In this document: positions 17,844 through 24,889 of the stretch, one piece after another | Numbering within the stretch: position 1 is the first letter of the stretch | Layout: every line of letters begins with the position of its first letter | NCBI GenBank assembly: GCA_003139095.1 | Contig: PLHW01000069.1 | Location: 1 to 64,000 of the forward strand | Source of the DNA: Acidobacteriaceae bacterium | GTDB lineage: Bacteria; Acidobacteriota; Terriglobia; Terriglobales; Acidobacteriaceae | Reading direction: 5' to 3' | DNA: 64,000 nt | The notes under the pieces: model-generated | What the model was told of the DNA's origin: nothing | The model's input: the letters and a program-made list of their open reading frames with translations, nothing else | The model's database searches: none | Position numbers and translations under genes: made by a program

Positions 17844-18538
17844 TGGCCACTCTCGATCCCGAGGTTGATTTGGACCCACTCTTTGTCTTGCAGGAGGATG
17901 TCGTAATCCTTGCGCAGGGGGAAACCCTTCCAGCCGTCGGGAAGGAGGATGCGCTTGAGATCGGGATGGCCGTCGAAAGTGATGCCGAACATGTCGTAGA
18001 CTTCGCGCTCGAGCCAGTTGGCGGTGGGCCAGATGGGGACGCTGGACGGGAGGGATTCACCGTCGGCGATTTGCGTTTTGACGCGCACGTGCTGGTTGCG
18101 CGGGAAGGAGTAGAGAATCCAGATTACGTCGAACTGCTTGTCGCGCTTGGGATAGTGGGCGGCGGTGAGATCGACGCAGTAGTCGAACTGCTCTTCATCG
18201 CGGAGGAGGCGGAGGAAGTCCGGGATGAGGGAGCGATCGACGGTGAAGTAGTTCTGGCCGAGATAGGTGAGAGCGTCGAGGCCGGAACCGTAACGGCTTT
18301 TGTACTTGTCGGCCATCGGTGAAGACCATGGTGTGGGCGCGGGAACGGGAGGCTTGGGCGGAGCCGCGGGCTTGGCGGGCGCAGCTGCGGCAGGCTTCGG
18401 AGCGGGCGCGGCTGGCTTCGGAACAGGCGGAGTTGCGGCGGGCTTAGCTTCAGTTGCGAGGGGAGCAGCTGGTTTATCGGTCAGCTGGGGATTCGCTTCC
18501 GGCGGGGTTGGAACGGGCGACTTGCTTTCCTCGGCCAT
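17840..18538 (-). CDS. nuoC: NADH-quinone oxidoreductase subunit C with Ala/Pro-rich N-terminal arm
   Basis: 30-kDa-type peripheral subunit of complex I, 232 residues. The conserved C-terminal signature is intact ([20 protein letters not shown] followed by RRILLPDGW-like residues). About the first 75 residues are an unusual arm made almost only of Ala, Pro, Lys and Val (repeats such as [19 protein letters not shown]), rather like the swinging linkers of lipoyl proteins. The catalytic-complex fold begins near [16 protein letters not shown]; the internal ATG in MADKYK is an alternative start that would remove the arm. It overlaps nuoD by four bases. Confidence 0.93.
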   Translation of the reverse strand: MAEESKSPVPTPPEANPQLTDKPAAPLATEAKPAATPPVPKPAAPAPKPAAAAPAKPAAPPKPPVPAPTPWSSPMADKYKSRYGSGLDALTYLGQNYFTVDRSLIPDFLRLLRDEEQFDYCVDLTAAHYPKRDKQFDVIWILYSFPRNQHVRVKTQIADGESLPSSVPIWPTANWLEREVYDMFGITFDGHPDLKRILLPDGWKGFPLRKDYDILLQDKEWVQINLGIESGQ

Positions 18539-18628
18539 CGTGATCGTTCTGTCGAGCTTTGCAGGAGACTTTCCCTTCTAACAGCTTGGGCATGGGCTGT
18601 CAACGATCTGGATCACAGGAATTGAAGA

Positions 18629-18943
18629 TCAGGACGGGCGAGCGGATTGATAGCCCTCGATGAGCTCGCGGATGCGCTGGGCGTCCTGCTTGCGATGGCC
18701 GTGGCTGGTAATGGGATCGGCGCCGCCGGAAGACTCGATGATGATGTCGGCCCAGATGATCCCGGTGGAAATGTGAACCGAGGCGACCTTCTGGATGCTG
18801 ATACTTTCTTCGTTGCTGCCGAAGAAGCGGGGCTTGATGCGGCTGACATGCTGCGAGTTGACGACGATGCGGGTGGGATGGAAGAGATTGCCGCGGGTGA
18901 AGCGGCTGGCGATGAAGAGGTCTCCGGTGGGGATGGTGGACAT
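18629..18943 (-). CDS. Small PH-like domain protein in the position of nuoB
   Basis: A 104-residue soluble protein with alternating hydrophobic strands (RIVVNSQHVSRIKPRFFG, VASVHISTGIIWADIIIES) followed by a C-terminal helix (AQRIRELIEGYQ), a layout that resembles bacterial PH/bPH domain proteins; this is a fold-level guess. ATG 18943 is used instead of the longer frame because the extra residues come from the repeat upstream. It lies between nuoA and nuoC, exactly where nuoB is normally found, but contains no cysteines for an iron-sulfur cluster, so it is not a NuoB. Whether it serves complex I is unknown. Confidence 0.7.
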   Translation of the reverse strand: MSTIPTGDLFIASRFTRGNLFHPTRIVVNSQHVSRIKPRFFGSNEESISIQKVASVHISTGIIWADIIIESSGGADPITSHGHRKQDAQRIRELIEGYQSARPS

Positions 18944-18969
18944 AGGCAGAGTCCGTAAGGGTTCAGCAG

Positions 18970-19006
18970 CCCACACATCGCAAAGAACGCGATGTGTGGG
19001 GCACCC
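18970..19006. repeat. REP-like stem-loop between nuoA and the PH-like gene
   Basis: CCCACACATCGC (18970-18981) and GCGATGTGTGGG (18989-19000) form a perfect 12-bp stem with a 7-base loop; the element then runs into GCACCC. On the minus strand it reads GGGTGCCCCAC at one edge and ends in GTGGG, as does the element inside nuoM at 10385-10419. Confidence 0.75.
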
Positions 19007-19033
19007 GAAGTTTTAGCGTGGCTGAGATTCGCG

Positions 19034-19390
19034 CTAGATCCATTCGAGGGCGCCTTTTTTCCAGATCCAGATGTAGCCGACGATGAGGATGCCGAGGAAG
19101 ATCAGCATCTCGATGAGGCCGAATCCGCCGAGGGCCTTGAACTTTACGGCCCAGGGAAAGAGGAAGATGGTTTCGACGTCGAAGACGACGAAGAGGATGG
19201 CGATGATGTAGAAGCGGACAGTGTAGCGGCCGCGGGCGGAGTCGTAGGGATCGATGCCGCACTCGTAAGGCATGAGCTTGACGCGGTTTGGGCTCTGGGT
19301 GCGGATGATCCAGCAGATGGCGATGGTGACGGGGATGAGGATTCCGACGACGGCGATGAAGAGGAAAGCGGGAACGTAATTTTGGGGCAT
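19034..19390 (-). CDS. nuoA: NADH-quinone oxidoreductase subunit A
   Basis: Small membrane subunit A of complex I, 118 residues with three helices. The conserved loop PYECGIDP and the segment FYIIAILFVVFDVETIFLFP are textbook. ATG 19390 was chosen; the reading frame stays open upstream to 19783 only because it runs through dispersed repeats (it reads CHPERSEGP there). It is the first complex I gene on this strand, so the promoter of the cluster should lie in 19391-19683. Confidence 0.95.
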   Translation of the reverse strand: MPQNYVPAFLFIAVVGILIPVTIAICWIIRTQSPNRVKLMPYECGIDPYDSARGRYTVRFYIIAILFVVFDVETIFLFPWAVKFKALGGFGLIEMLIFLGILIVGYIWIWKKGALEWI

Positions 19391-19683
19391 GAGGCCTCGA
19401 GCGAATTGTGGCGAACGAATTATGGCGAACAATGGATGGTACCGCTGAAAGGGCGAGGCTTCAAGGAGGAGTGAACATGGGGGGGTAGCGGCGGAGTTGG
19501 GTACCATGACTCCCCCTTTGCAGACGCCCTTCGCGGAGGCATTCGCATACAGTGGCCAGCAGATGCCGGCGAAATGCATAGGTCCTTCGCTACGCTCAGG
19601 ATGACATCGAGAGAAAGTCGCGCACTCTCGGGATGACAGCGAAGAAAAGTCATAGGCTCTTTCTGCCCTCCTGCTTCTATCCT
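19391..19683. repeat. Intergenic region with 'TCCTTCGCTACGCTCAGGATGAC' repeats upstream of nuoA
   Basis: About 290 bases without a gene. The repeat at 19576-19605 is almost identical to the one overlapping the nuoL start. Degenerate partial copies follow (CGCACTCTCGGGATGACA, about 19621-19637). The promoter of the complex I cluster is expected here. Confidence 0.65.
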
Positions 19684-20622
19684 CTACGCTTTTAAGAATG
19701 AGGACCAGCGGAATTCCTTTACTGGACTCACTGCGGTTTGGGCTTTTTTTATGGCCATTTCTGCTACGGCGGGGACGATCCAATCGAAATTCTGCTGGCC
19801 TACGGAGGTGATTTCGGCGTCGGGGGCGGGGTTCATGAAGTCGATGGCGTAGGGGATGCCGCCTTCGACGGCGAACTCAACCGTGTTGAGGTCGTAGCCG
19901 AGGGCGCGGCATAGGGCGAGCGCGTCTTTCTCGATGCGCTCTTTCAGTTTTGGCGGGGGCGCGGGATTTCCTTTTACGTAGCGCTCATGGTGCGGGGCTT
20001 TCGGGTCGTACTTCATGATATGGACTTTTTCCTGGCCGACGACGTAGCAGCGGTAATAGTCCTCGAACTCGACACCGTGCTGGAGGGTCATGCAGAGGTC
20101 GCCGGTCTGGTTGTAATACTCGAAAAATTCTTCAGGGCTGTGGACTTTGTAGACGTGCTTCCACCCGCCGCCGGAGTAGGGCTTGAGAAATGCGGGAAAG
20201 CCGACGTAGGCGAAGAGTTCTTCCCAGTTGAGCGGGTAGATGAGATTGCGCATGGACTTGTCGGAGGTATCGGGCGGGTGGGTGTGATGCGGGAGGATGA
20301 CGGTGGGCGGGATGGCGACGCCCATTTTGTGGGCGAGGGCGTAGTTGAAAAATTTGTCGTCGGCGGTCCACCAGAAGGGATTGTTGATGACGATTGTGCC
20401 CTGGAGCATGGCGTTCTTGAGGTAGGCGCGATAGAAGGGGATGTCCTGGGAGATGCGGTCGATGATGACGTCGTATTTTTTGGGCTCATCCATGCGGATG
20501 CCGCCGATGTGGACGAATTCGGCGGTGATGCCGGGGATTTTCATGGAGTTGACTTTCTCGACGAGCGCGGGCGGGAAGGTGTTTTCCATGCCGAAGAGGA
20601 TGGCGATTTTTTTAGTGCTCAT
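19684..20622 (-). CDS. ATP-grasp (RimK-like) ligase-type protein
   Basis: A 312-residue cytoplasmic protein. The first 110 residues resemble the pre-ATP-grasp domain; the rest has ATP-grasp features: FLKPYSGGGWKHVYKV (phosphate-binding loop), a middle lysine region, and the metal-binding end YAIDFMNPAPDAE with conserved Asp and Asn. Such enzymes join a carboxylate to an amine or thiol; the substrate is unknown. A COG4947-type esterase gene lies 168 bases upstream on the same strand, a pairing that suggests a shared small-molecule pathway. The gap between them carries degenerate repeats. Confidence 0.8.
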   Translation of the reverse strand: MSTKKIAILFGMENTFPPALVEKVNSMKIPGITAEFVHIGGIRMDEPKKYDVIIDRISQDIPFYRAYLKNAMLQGTIVINNPFWWTADDKFFNYALAHKMGVAIPPTVILPHHTHPPDTSDKSMRNLIYPLNWEELFAYVGFPAFLKPYSGGGWKHVYKVHSPEEFFEYYNQTGDLCMTLQHGVEFEDYYRCYVVGQEKVHIMKYDPKAPHHERYVKGNPAPPPKLKERIEKDALALCRALGYDLNTVEFAVEGGIPYAIDFMNPAPDAEITSVGQQNFDWIVPAVAEMAIKKAQTAVSPVKEFRWSSFLKA

Positions 20623-20643
20623 GAAGTGCTCCTTGAGATTGCA

Positions 20644-20750
20644 GAACGCTGTTCGCTATTCGTCGTTCGCTGTTCGCGGAATCGACCCGCTACGCTGTGC
20701 TTGCTGCCGGCAAGAAGCAGATTCCTCGCTCGCGCTCGGAATGACAATTC
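20644..20750. repeat. Degenerate 'GTTCGCTGTTCGC' repeats and a 'CTCGGAATGACA' element
   Basis: AACGCTGTTCGCTATTCGTC and GTTCGCTGTTCGCGGA are imperfect copies of an 8-base unit. Next to them lies ATTCCTCGCTCGCGCTCGGA-ATGACA, a relative of the CTCAGGATGAC repeats found upstream of nuoA and nuoL. No gene. Confidence 0.6.
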
Positions 20751-20790
20751 TACAAAGAGAACGACAATCCCATAAAGACAAGTAGATTCC

Positions 20791-21501
20791 TCAGAAATAT
20801 TTTGCGGCCATTCTTTGCCATAGGGGCCAATCGTGCTTGCTGTTGTCATTGTAGATATCGAGCCAGTGCGGGATGCTTTTGGCGTGGAGCATGCCGGACA
20901 TTTTTATGTTGGCATCGAGGCACATATCCCAATCGGAGGTGCCGAGTACGATTTTCATCTGACGGAGGCGGGTAAGGAACCAGTCGTCGGACATGTTGGG
21001 CAGATAATCGGGCGGATTGTTGAAATAGACGTTGTCGTCGTAGTAGCCGTCGAGAAAACTTTTGATGTCGAACGAGCCGCTCATGGTGACGCAGGCGCTG
21101 ACGACGTCGGGATGGCGAAGGGAGAAGTTGAGGGCGTGGTAGCCGCCGAAGCTGCAACCGGTGACGGCGATCTGGGGCGCCCAATTTTTCCATTTGAGAA
21201 AGGGGAGGAACTCATTGACGATGTAGCGCTCGTAGCGAACGTGACGCCAGATGCGGGCTCCGGGGTGGACGCTTTTGTTGTACCAGCTCTCGCCGTCGAC
21301 GCCATCGACGCAGAAGACCTGGAGGGATCCCTGGTCGATTTTGTTCCAGAGGGCGCGAATCATGCCGGCGTCTTCGTATTCGAAGAAGCGGCCCATGGAA
21401 GTGGGGAAAACGAGGATGGGCTGGCCGGCGTGGCCGAAGACGAGGGACTCCATGTCGCGGCCGAGTTCGTGGCTGTAGTGCTTGAAGTATTCGCGGTTCA
21501 T
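20791..21501 (-). CDS. Esterase-family alpha/beta hydrolase (COG4947-like)
   Basis: A 236-residue protein of the esterase superfamily. The nucleophile elbow is VTGCSFGGYHAL (G-C-S-F-G) and the catalytic His is probably the one in NSKHDWPLW near the C-terminus; GRFFEYEDAGMI near the N-terminus is also characteristic. There is no signal peptide, so it should act in the cytoplasm. The substrate is unknown. It is transcribed toward the ATP-grasp gene and may form an operon with it. Confidence 0.82.
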   Translation of the reverse strand: MNREYFKHYSHELGRDMESLVFGHAGQPILVFPTSMGRFFEYEDAGMIRALWNKIDQGSLQVFCVDGVDGESWYNKSVHPGARIWRHVRYERYIVNEFLPFLKWKNWAPQIAVTGCSFGGYHALNFSLRHPDVVSACVTMSGSFDIKSFLDGYYDDNVYFNNPPDYLPNMSDDWFLTRLRQMKIVLGTSDWDMCLDANIKMSGMLHAKSIPHWLDIYNDNSKHDWPLWQRMAAKYF

Positions 21502-21639
21502 GTGCCCGAGGATTGTAAACGAAAGATTCGGCGGTCCGCATCTTTACGTTGTATGGAAATGGCGGGTGGGGCGAATGGGTTTGCAGTCTACCCGTTTTGC
21601 GGGGCTGGATTTTGAGTTGGCTACGCAGGTTTCATGTGT

Positions 21640-21690
21640 CCACGAAAAAGCACTTAACGCGGAGTGCGCGGAGTGCACAGAGGAATTGGA
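21640..21690. repeat. 'AACGCGGAGTGCGCGGAGTGCACAGAGG' repeat
   Basis: A member of the loosely conserved 'CACGGAGT/CACAGAG' intergenic family; relatives lie at 28805, 29431, 38103 and 38210. It lies between the sigma-54 activator and the esterase. Confidence 0.5.
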
Positions 21691-21704
21691 GGACCGACTG
21701 GAGT

Positions 21705-24275
21705 TCAGAGGCCGGCGGCGGGGTGGCGGGGGTTGATGCCGAGTTGCTTGATTTTGGATTGGAGAGTGGTGCGTTTGAGGCCGAGGCGGGCGGCGGCGCC
21801 GCGGGGGCCGCTGATGAGGCCGCGGCTTTCCTTTAAGGCCTGCAGGATGTGGCGGCGCTCGATATTTTTCAGAGTGTCGTCGTCCTCGGGTTCCTGGGGC
21901 GAGGGGCTGGGCGAAACGGACTGCAACTCGCGGAGCGGGGCAGCGAGGACGGAGCCGGTGGTGAGGATGAGGGAGCGCTCGAGGAAATTTTCGAGTTCGC
22001 GGACATTGCCGGGCCAGTGCCACTGGACCAAGGCGTCCATGGTTTTGGCGGGGATGCTGGTGACGTTCTTGCGAATGCGCTTCGAGATCTTCCGAACGAA
22101 GTGCTCGACGAGTAAGGGAATGTCTTCACGCCGTTCGCGCAAAGGTGGGAGGAAGATGGGGAAAACGTTGAGGCGGTAAAACAAATCGCTGCGGAATTCG
22201 CGGTCGCGGACGCGCTGGGCGAGATCGCGGTTGGTGGCGGCGATGAGACGGAAATCGACGGTCAAGGTCTGGACGCCGCCGAGGCGCTCGAATTCATGAT
22301 CCTGGAGAACGCGCAGGAGCTTGGGCTGGAGATCGAGGGAGATCTCGCCGATTTCGTCGAGGAAGATGGTGCCTTTGTCGGCGAGTTCGAGGCGGCCGAT
22401 CTTTTTGCCGACGGCGCCGGTGAAGGCGCCTTTTTCGTTGCCGAAGAGCTCGCTTTCGAGGAGGCCGGAGGGGATGGCGGCGCAATTCATTTTGATGAAG
22501 GGATTGGCGGAGCGGCGACTGAGGCGGTGAATGGCGCGGGCGACGAGTTCTTTGCCGGTGCCGGTTTCGCCGAGGAGGAGGACGGTGGCGTCGCTGGAAG
22601 CGACTTTGCCGACGCTCTCCATGACGGCCATGAGGGCGGGGCTTTGTCCGACGATTTCGTCGAAGCCGAGGCCGGAGGTGATTTCGCGCTCGAGATAGAG
22701 TTTTTCCTCAGTCAGCTTTTCTTTGGCGAGACGGAGTTCTTCCTCGGTGCGTTTGCGATCGGTGATGTCGTAGTCAATGCCAATCATGCGGAGGGGCTTG
22801 CCGTCCGCATCATTGAAAACGCGCCAGCGGCCGGCGATCCAGTGGATGGCGCCATTGGGCCAGACGACGCGCCATTCTCCGTTGGCCTCGCCGGATTGCA
22901 TGGACTGTTCCAGGAGACGGGAAACCTGCGGGCGATCGTCGGGATGAATCAAATCGAGGAAATTTGAGATGGCGAGTGGGACATGGCCGGGAGGGATGCC
23001 GTAGAGGCGCTCCATTTGCGGCGTCCAGCGGCTCTCGCCGGTGAGGAAGTTGCGGTCATAAGCACCCATCTGGGCGACTTCCTGGGCGAGGAGGAGACGT
23101 TCTTCGCTTTGGCGGAGGGCGTCCTCGGCATGTTTACGATCGGTGATGTCGTGGGCGATGCCGAGGACGCTGACGACGTTACCGGTTTCGCTTTTCTCGG
23201 GGACGTGGCGAATGTCGAAGAAGCGCGGGCCGTGAGGGGTGGGAAGGCTGACCTCGATATGGTTGGATTCGCCGGTGGCGAGGGCCTGCTGAATGAGGCT
23301 GTCCAGCGTGGTCGCGAGGGCGGGATCGGGGAGTTGGGCGAGTTCGGGGAGTGTTCTGCCGAGATTCCGGGGTCCGCCGAAGAGTTTTTGCGCAGAGGGG
23401 CTGGAGAAAACAAGGCGGCAGTGGGCGTCGAAGCGGGCGATACAATCGGGGAGGTTTTCGATGAGAACGCGCAAGCTGCGCTCGGTTTCGCGGAGGGCTT
23501 CCTTGGCGCGCATGCGGTCGGTGATGTCGGTACCGGAGCCGATCCACTCGCGGAGGGTGCCGTCTTTTTCGAGCAGGGGGACGCCGCGGACGGCGATATG
23601 GCGGTAGTCGCCGGAGCGGGTGCGGACACGATGGACGCGTTCGTAGATGGCGCGGTTTTCGACGGCGTGCGACCAGACGCGGGCGGTTTCCTCGCGATCG
23701 TCGGGATGGATCATCTGGAGCCAGCCGGCGCCGCGGGCATCGTCGATGGGTTGGCCGGTGTATTCGGACCAGGAGGAAAGGTCGACGGCATCGGGGCCAG
23801 CCTGGAAAGTCCAGACGGTGTTGGCACTGGCGTGGACGAGGGAGCGATAGCGCTCCTCGCTGAGGCGGAGGGCATCTTCGGCGCGCTTGCGGTCGGTGAT
23901 GTCGTGCAAGACACAGGCGATACGGTCGACGCCGCTCGGTCCGTCGATGGGAAAGTAGGAGACGAACATGTGCCGGAGACCCAGGCCGGGATAGGGAAAA
24001 CTCATTTCGTATTGGACGACTTTGCCCGCGAAGGACTCATCCAGCTTTTTCTTGATGACGGTTTCAAAGATGTCATTATCGAGAAGGTCGGCAATGGAGC
24101 GCCCCAAGACATGCTCTTTGGGCAGGTCGCGGTGTTGAAGGTAGGCTCGATTGGCGAGGGCTACGCGATAATTGCGGTCGACGACGAGGATGAGTTCTGC
24201 CAAGCCTTCGACGACGCGTTCGTATTCGCGCTGGCGCTCTTCGGCGCGATTACGGTCGGCGATGTTGGGTGGCAA
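21705..24275 (-). CDS. PAS-domain sigma-54-dependent transcriptional activator
   Basis: An 856-residue activator. Four PAS sensor domains lie at about 20-130, 140-255, 265-385 and 390-510, each ending in a D-I-T-D-R-K-(R/H)-(A/T)-E-type linker. A short coiled coil leads to the AAA+ domain (about 545-780) with Walker A GETGTGKE, the sigma-54 contact loop GAFTGA and Walker B GTIFLDEIGE. A Fis-type HTH ends the protein (ILQALKESRGLISGPRGAAA, RLGLKRTTLQSKI). No membrane segment is visible. TTG 24275 is the likely start, with AGGGGAG 12 bases upstream. The first residues (NIADRNRAEERQREYE) are themselves a post-PAS linker, so the gene may have lost a front domain. Targets are unknown. Confidence 0.9.
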   Translation of the reverse strand: MPPNIADRNRAEERQREYERVVEGLAELILVVDRNYRVALANRAYLQHRDLPKEHVLGRSIADLLDNDIFETVIKKKLDESFAGKVVQYEMSFPYPGLGLRHMFVSYFPIDGPSGVDRIACVLHDITDRKRAEDALRLSEERYRSLVHASANTVWTFQAGPDAVDLSSWSEYTGQPIDDARGAGWLQMIHPDDREETARVWSHAVENRAIYERVHRVRTRSGDYRHIAVRGVPLLEKDGTLREWIGSGTDITDRMRAKEALRETERSLRVLIENLPDCIARFDAHCRLVFSSPSAQKLFGGPRNLGRTLPELAQLPDPALATTLDSLIQQALATGESNHIEVSLPTPHGPRFFDIRHVPEKSETGNVVSVLGIAHDITDRKHAEDALRQSEERLLLAQEVAQMGAYDRNFLTGESRWTPQMERLYGIPPGHVPLAISNFLDLIHPDDRPQVSRLLEQSMQSGEANGEWRVVWPNGAIHWIAGRWRVFNDADGKPLRMIGIDYDITDRKRTEEELRLAKEKLTEEKLYLEREITSGLGFDEIVGQSPALMAVMESVGKVASSDATVLLLGETGTGKELVARAIHRLSRRSANPFIKMNCAAIPSGLLESELFGNEKGAFTGAVGKKIGRLELADKGTIFLDEIGEISLDLQPKLLRVLQDHEFERLGGVQTLTVDFRLIAATNRDLAQRVRDREFRSDLFYRLNVFPIFLPPLRERREDIPLLVEHFVRKISKRIRKNVTSIPAKTMDALVQWHWPGNVRELENFLERSLILTTGSVLAAPLRELQSVSPSPSPQEPEDDDTLKNIERRHILQALKESRGLISGPRGAAARLGLKRTTLQSKIKQLGINPRHPAAGL

Positions 24276-24889
24276 CGTTATGACGACGCTCCCCTGGGTG
24301 TGACGACATGGCGCTCACCACTTCAGGCCGCCGGGATGGCATAGTGCAGATCGGCCAGACCACAGCCTTCGACGGCTTATGAATTGGCTTACGCGAGTTT
24401 GCCTGCCGTGCGCTTCATGAACCGAGACGACCGGCCGAGGGATGCCGGAAAATGTCTAGGCCGCTTGGCGCGCCAAATGTTCGTCAGAATGAAACGGGGC
24501 CCGTGACTTAAGGATATGTTCGCTCTTTGAGCGAAAAAGTGCAAGATGAAGACTTGAGTCGAGGAACTTGGCGACTTATATCGGGCGTGGCTGCGAGCGG
24601 CTGGCCGGTTTGCATGGAGGCAAATTGGGGAGGCCCGCACGGTCGAGGTGGGACCACGGCACCCATGCCGCGCCTGTTTTTTCAACGACTTACGATTCCA
24701 TTCCGTGCGAGTTTTCCCCGCTCAACGCAGATTTTCTCCATTTCCGTGACTATTTGGTGCATAAGATTCGTGGTCTTAAATACGATAACGTTGAATCAAT
24801 CCATGCATCGAAACTCCCAGGTTTCCCATGGAGCCCCAATTTTGCAAGCGTGGGCAGAGTCTTAAACAACTTAGGAAAGCGAGAGCAGA
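24276..24889. other. Long intergenic region upstream of the radical SAM gene
   Basis: About 610 bases between two divergently transcribed genes, thus the promoters of both. A small hairpin TTCGCTC-TTT-GAGCGAA lies at 24520-24536. The short frames here (24389-24685, 24527-24897) overlap one another, have no family resemblance and poor ribosome sites, so I do not call genes. TTAGGAAAGCGAG just before 24890 holds the ribosome site of the next gene. Confidence 0.5.

Noticed and set aside
16842-17906. 354-codon open frame opposite nuoD
   Set aside because: Antisense shadow of a conserved gene with low-complexity acidic residues.
18629-18943. The small gene between nuoA and nuoC as a divergent nuoB
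   Set aside because: It has no cysteine at all, while NuoB needs four for its cluster, and its length and strand pattern do not match.
22983-24344. 453-codon open frame opposite the sigma-54 activator
   Set aside because: Antisense shadow; the minus strand encodes clear PAS domains over the same bases.
24520-24536. Hairpin TTCGCTC-TTT-GAGCGAA as a terminator
   Set aside because: Followed by A residues rather than a T tract on the + strand, and the T run precedes the stem on the minus strand.
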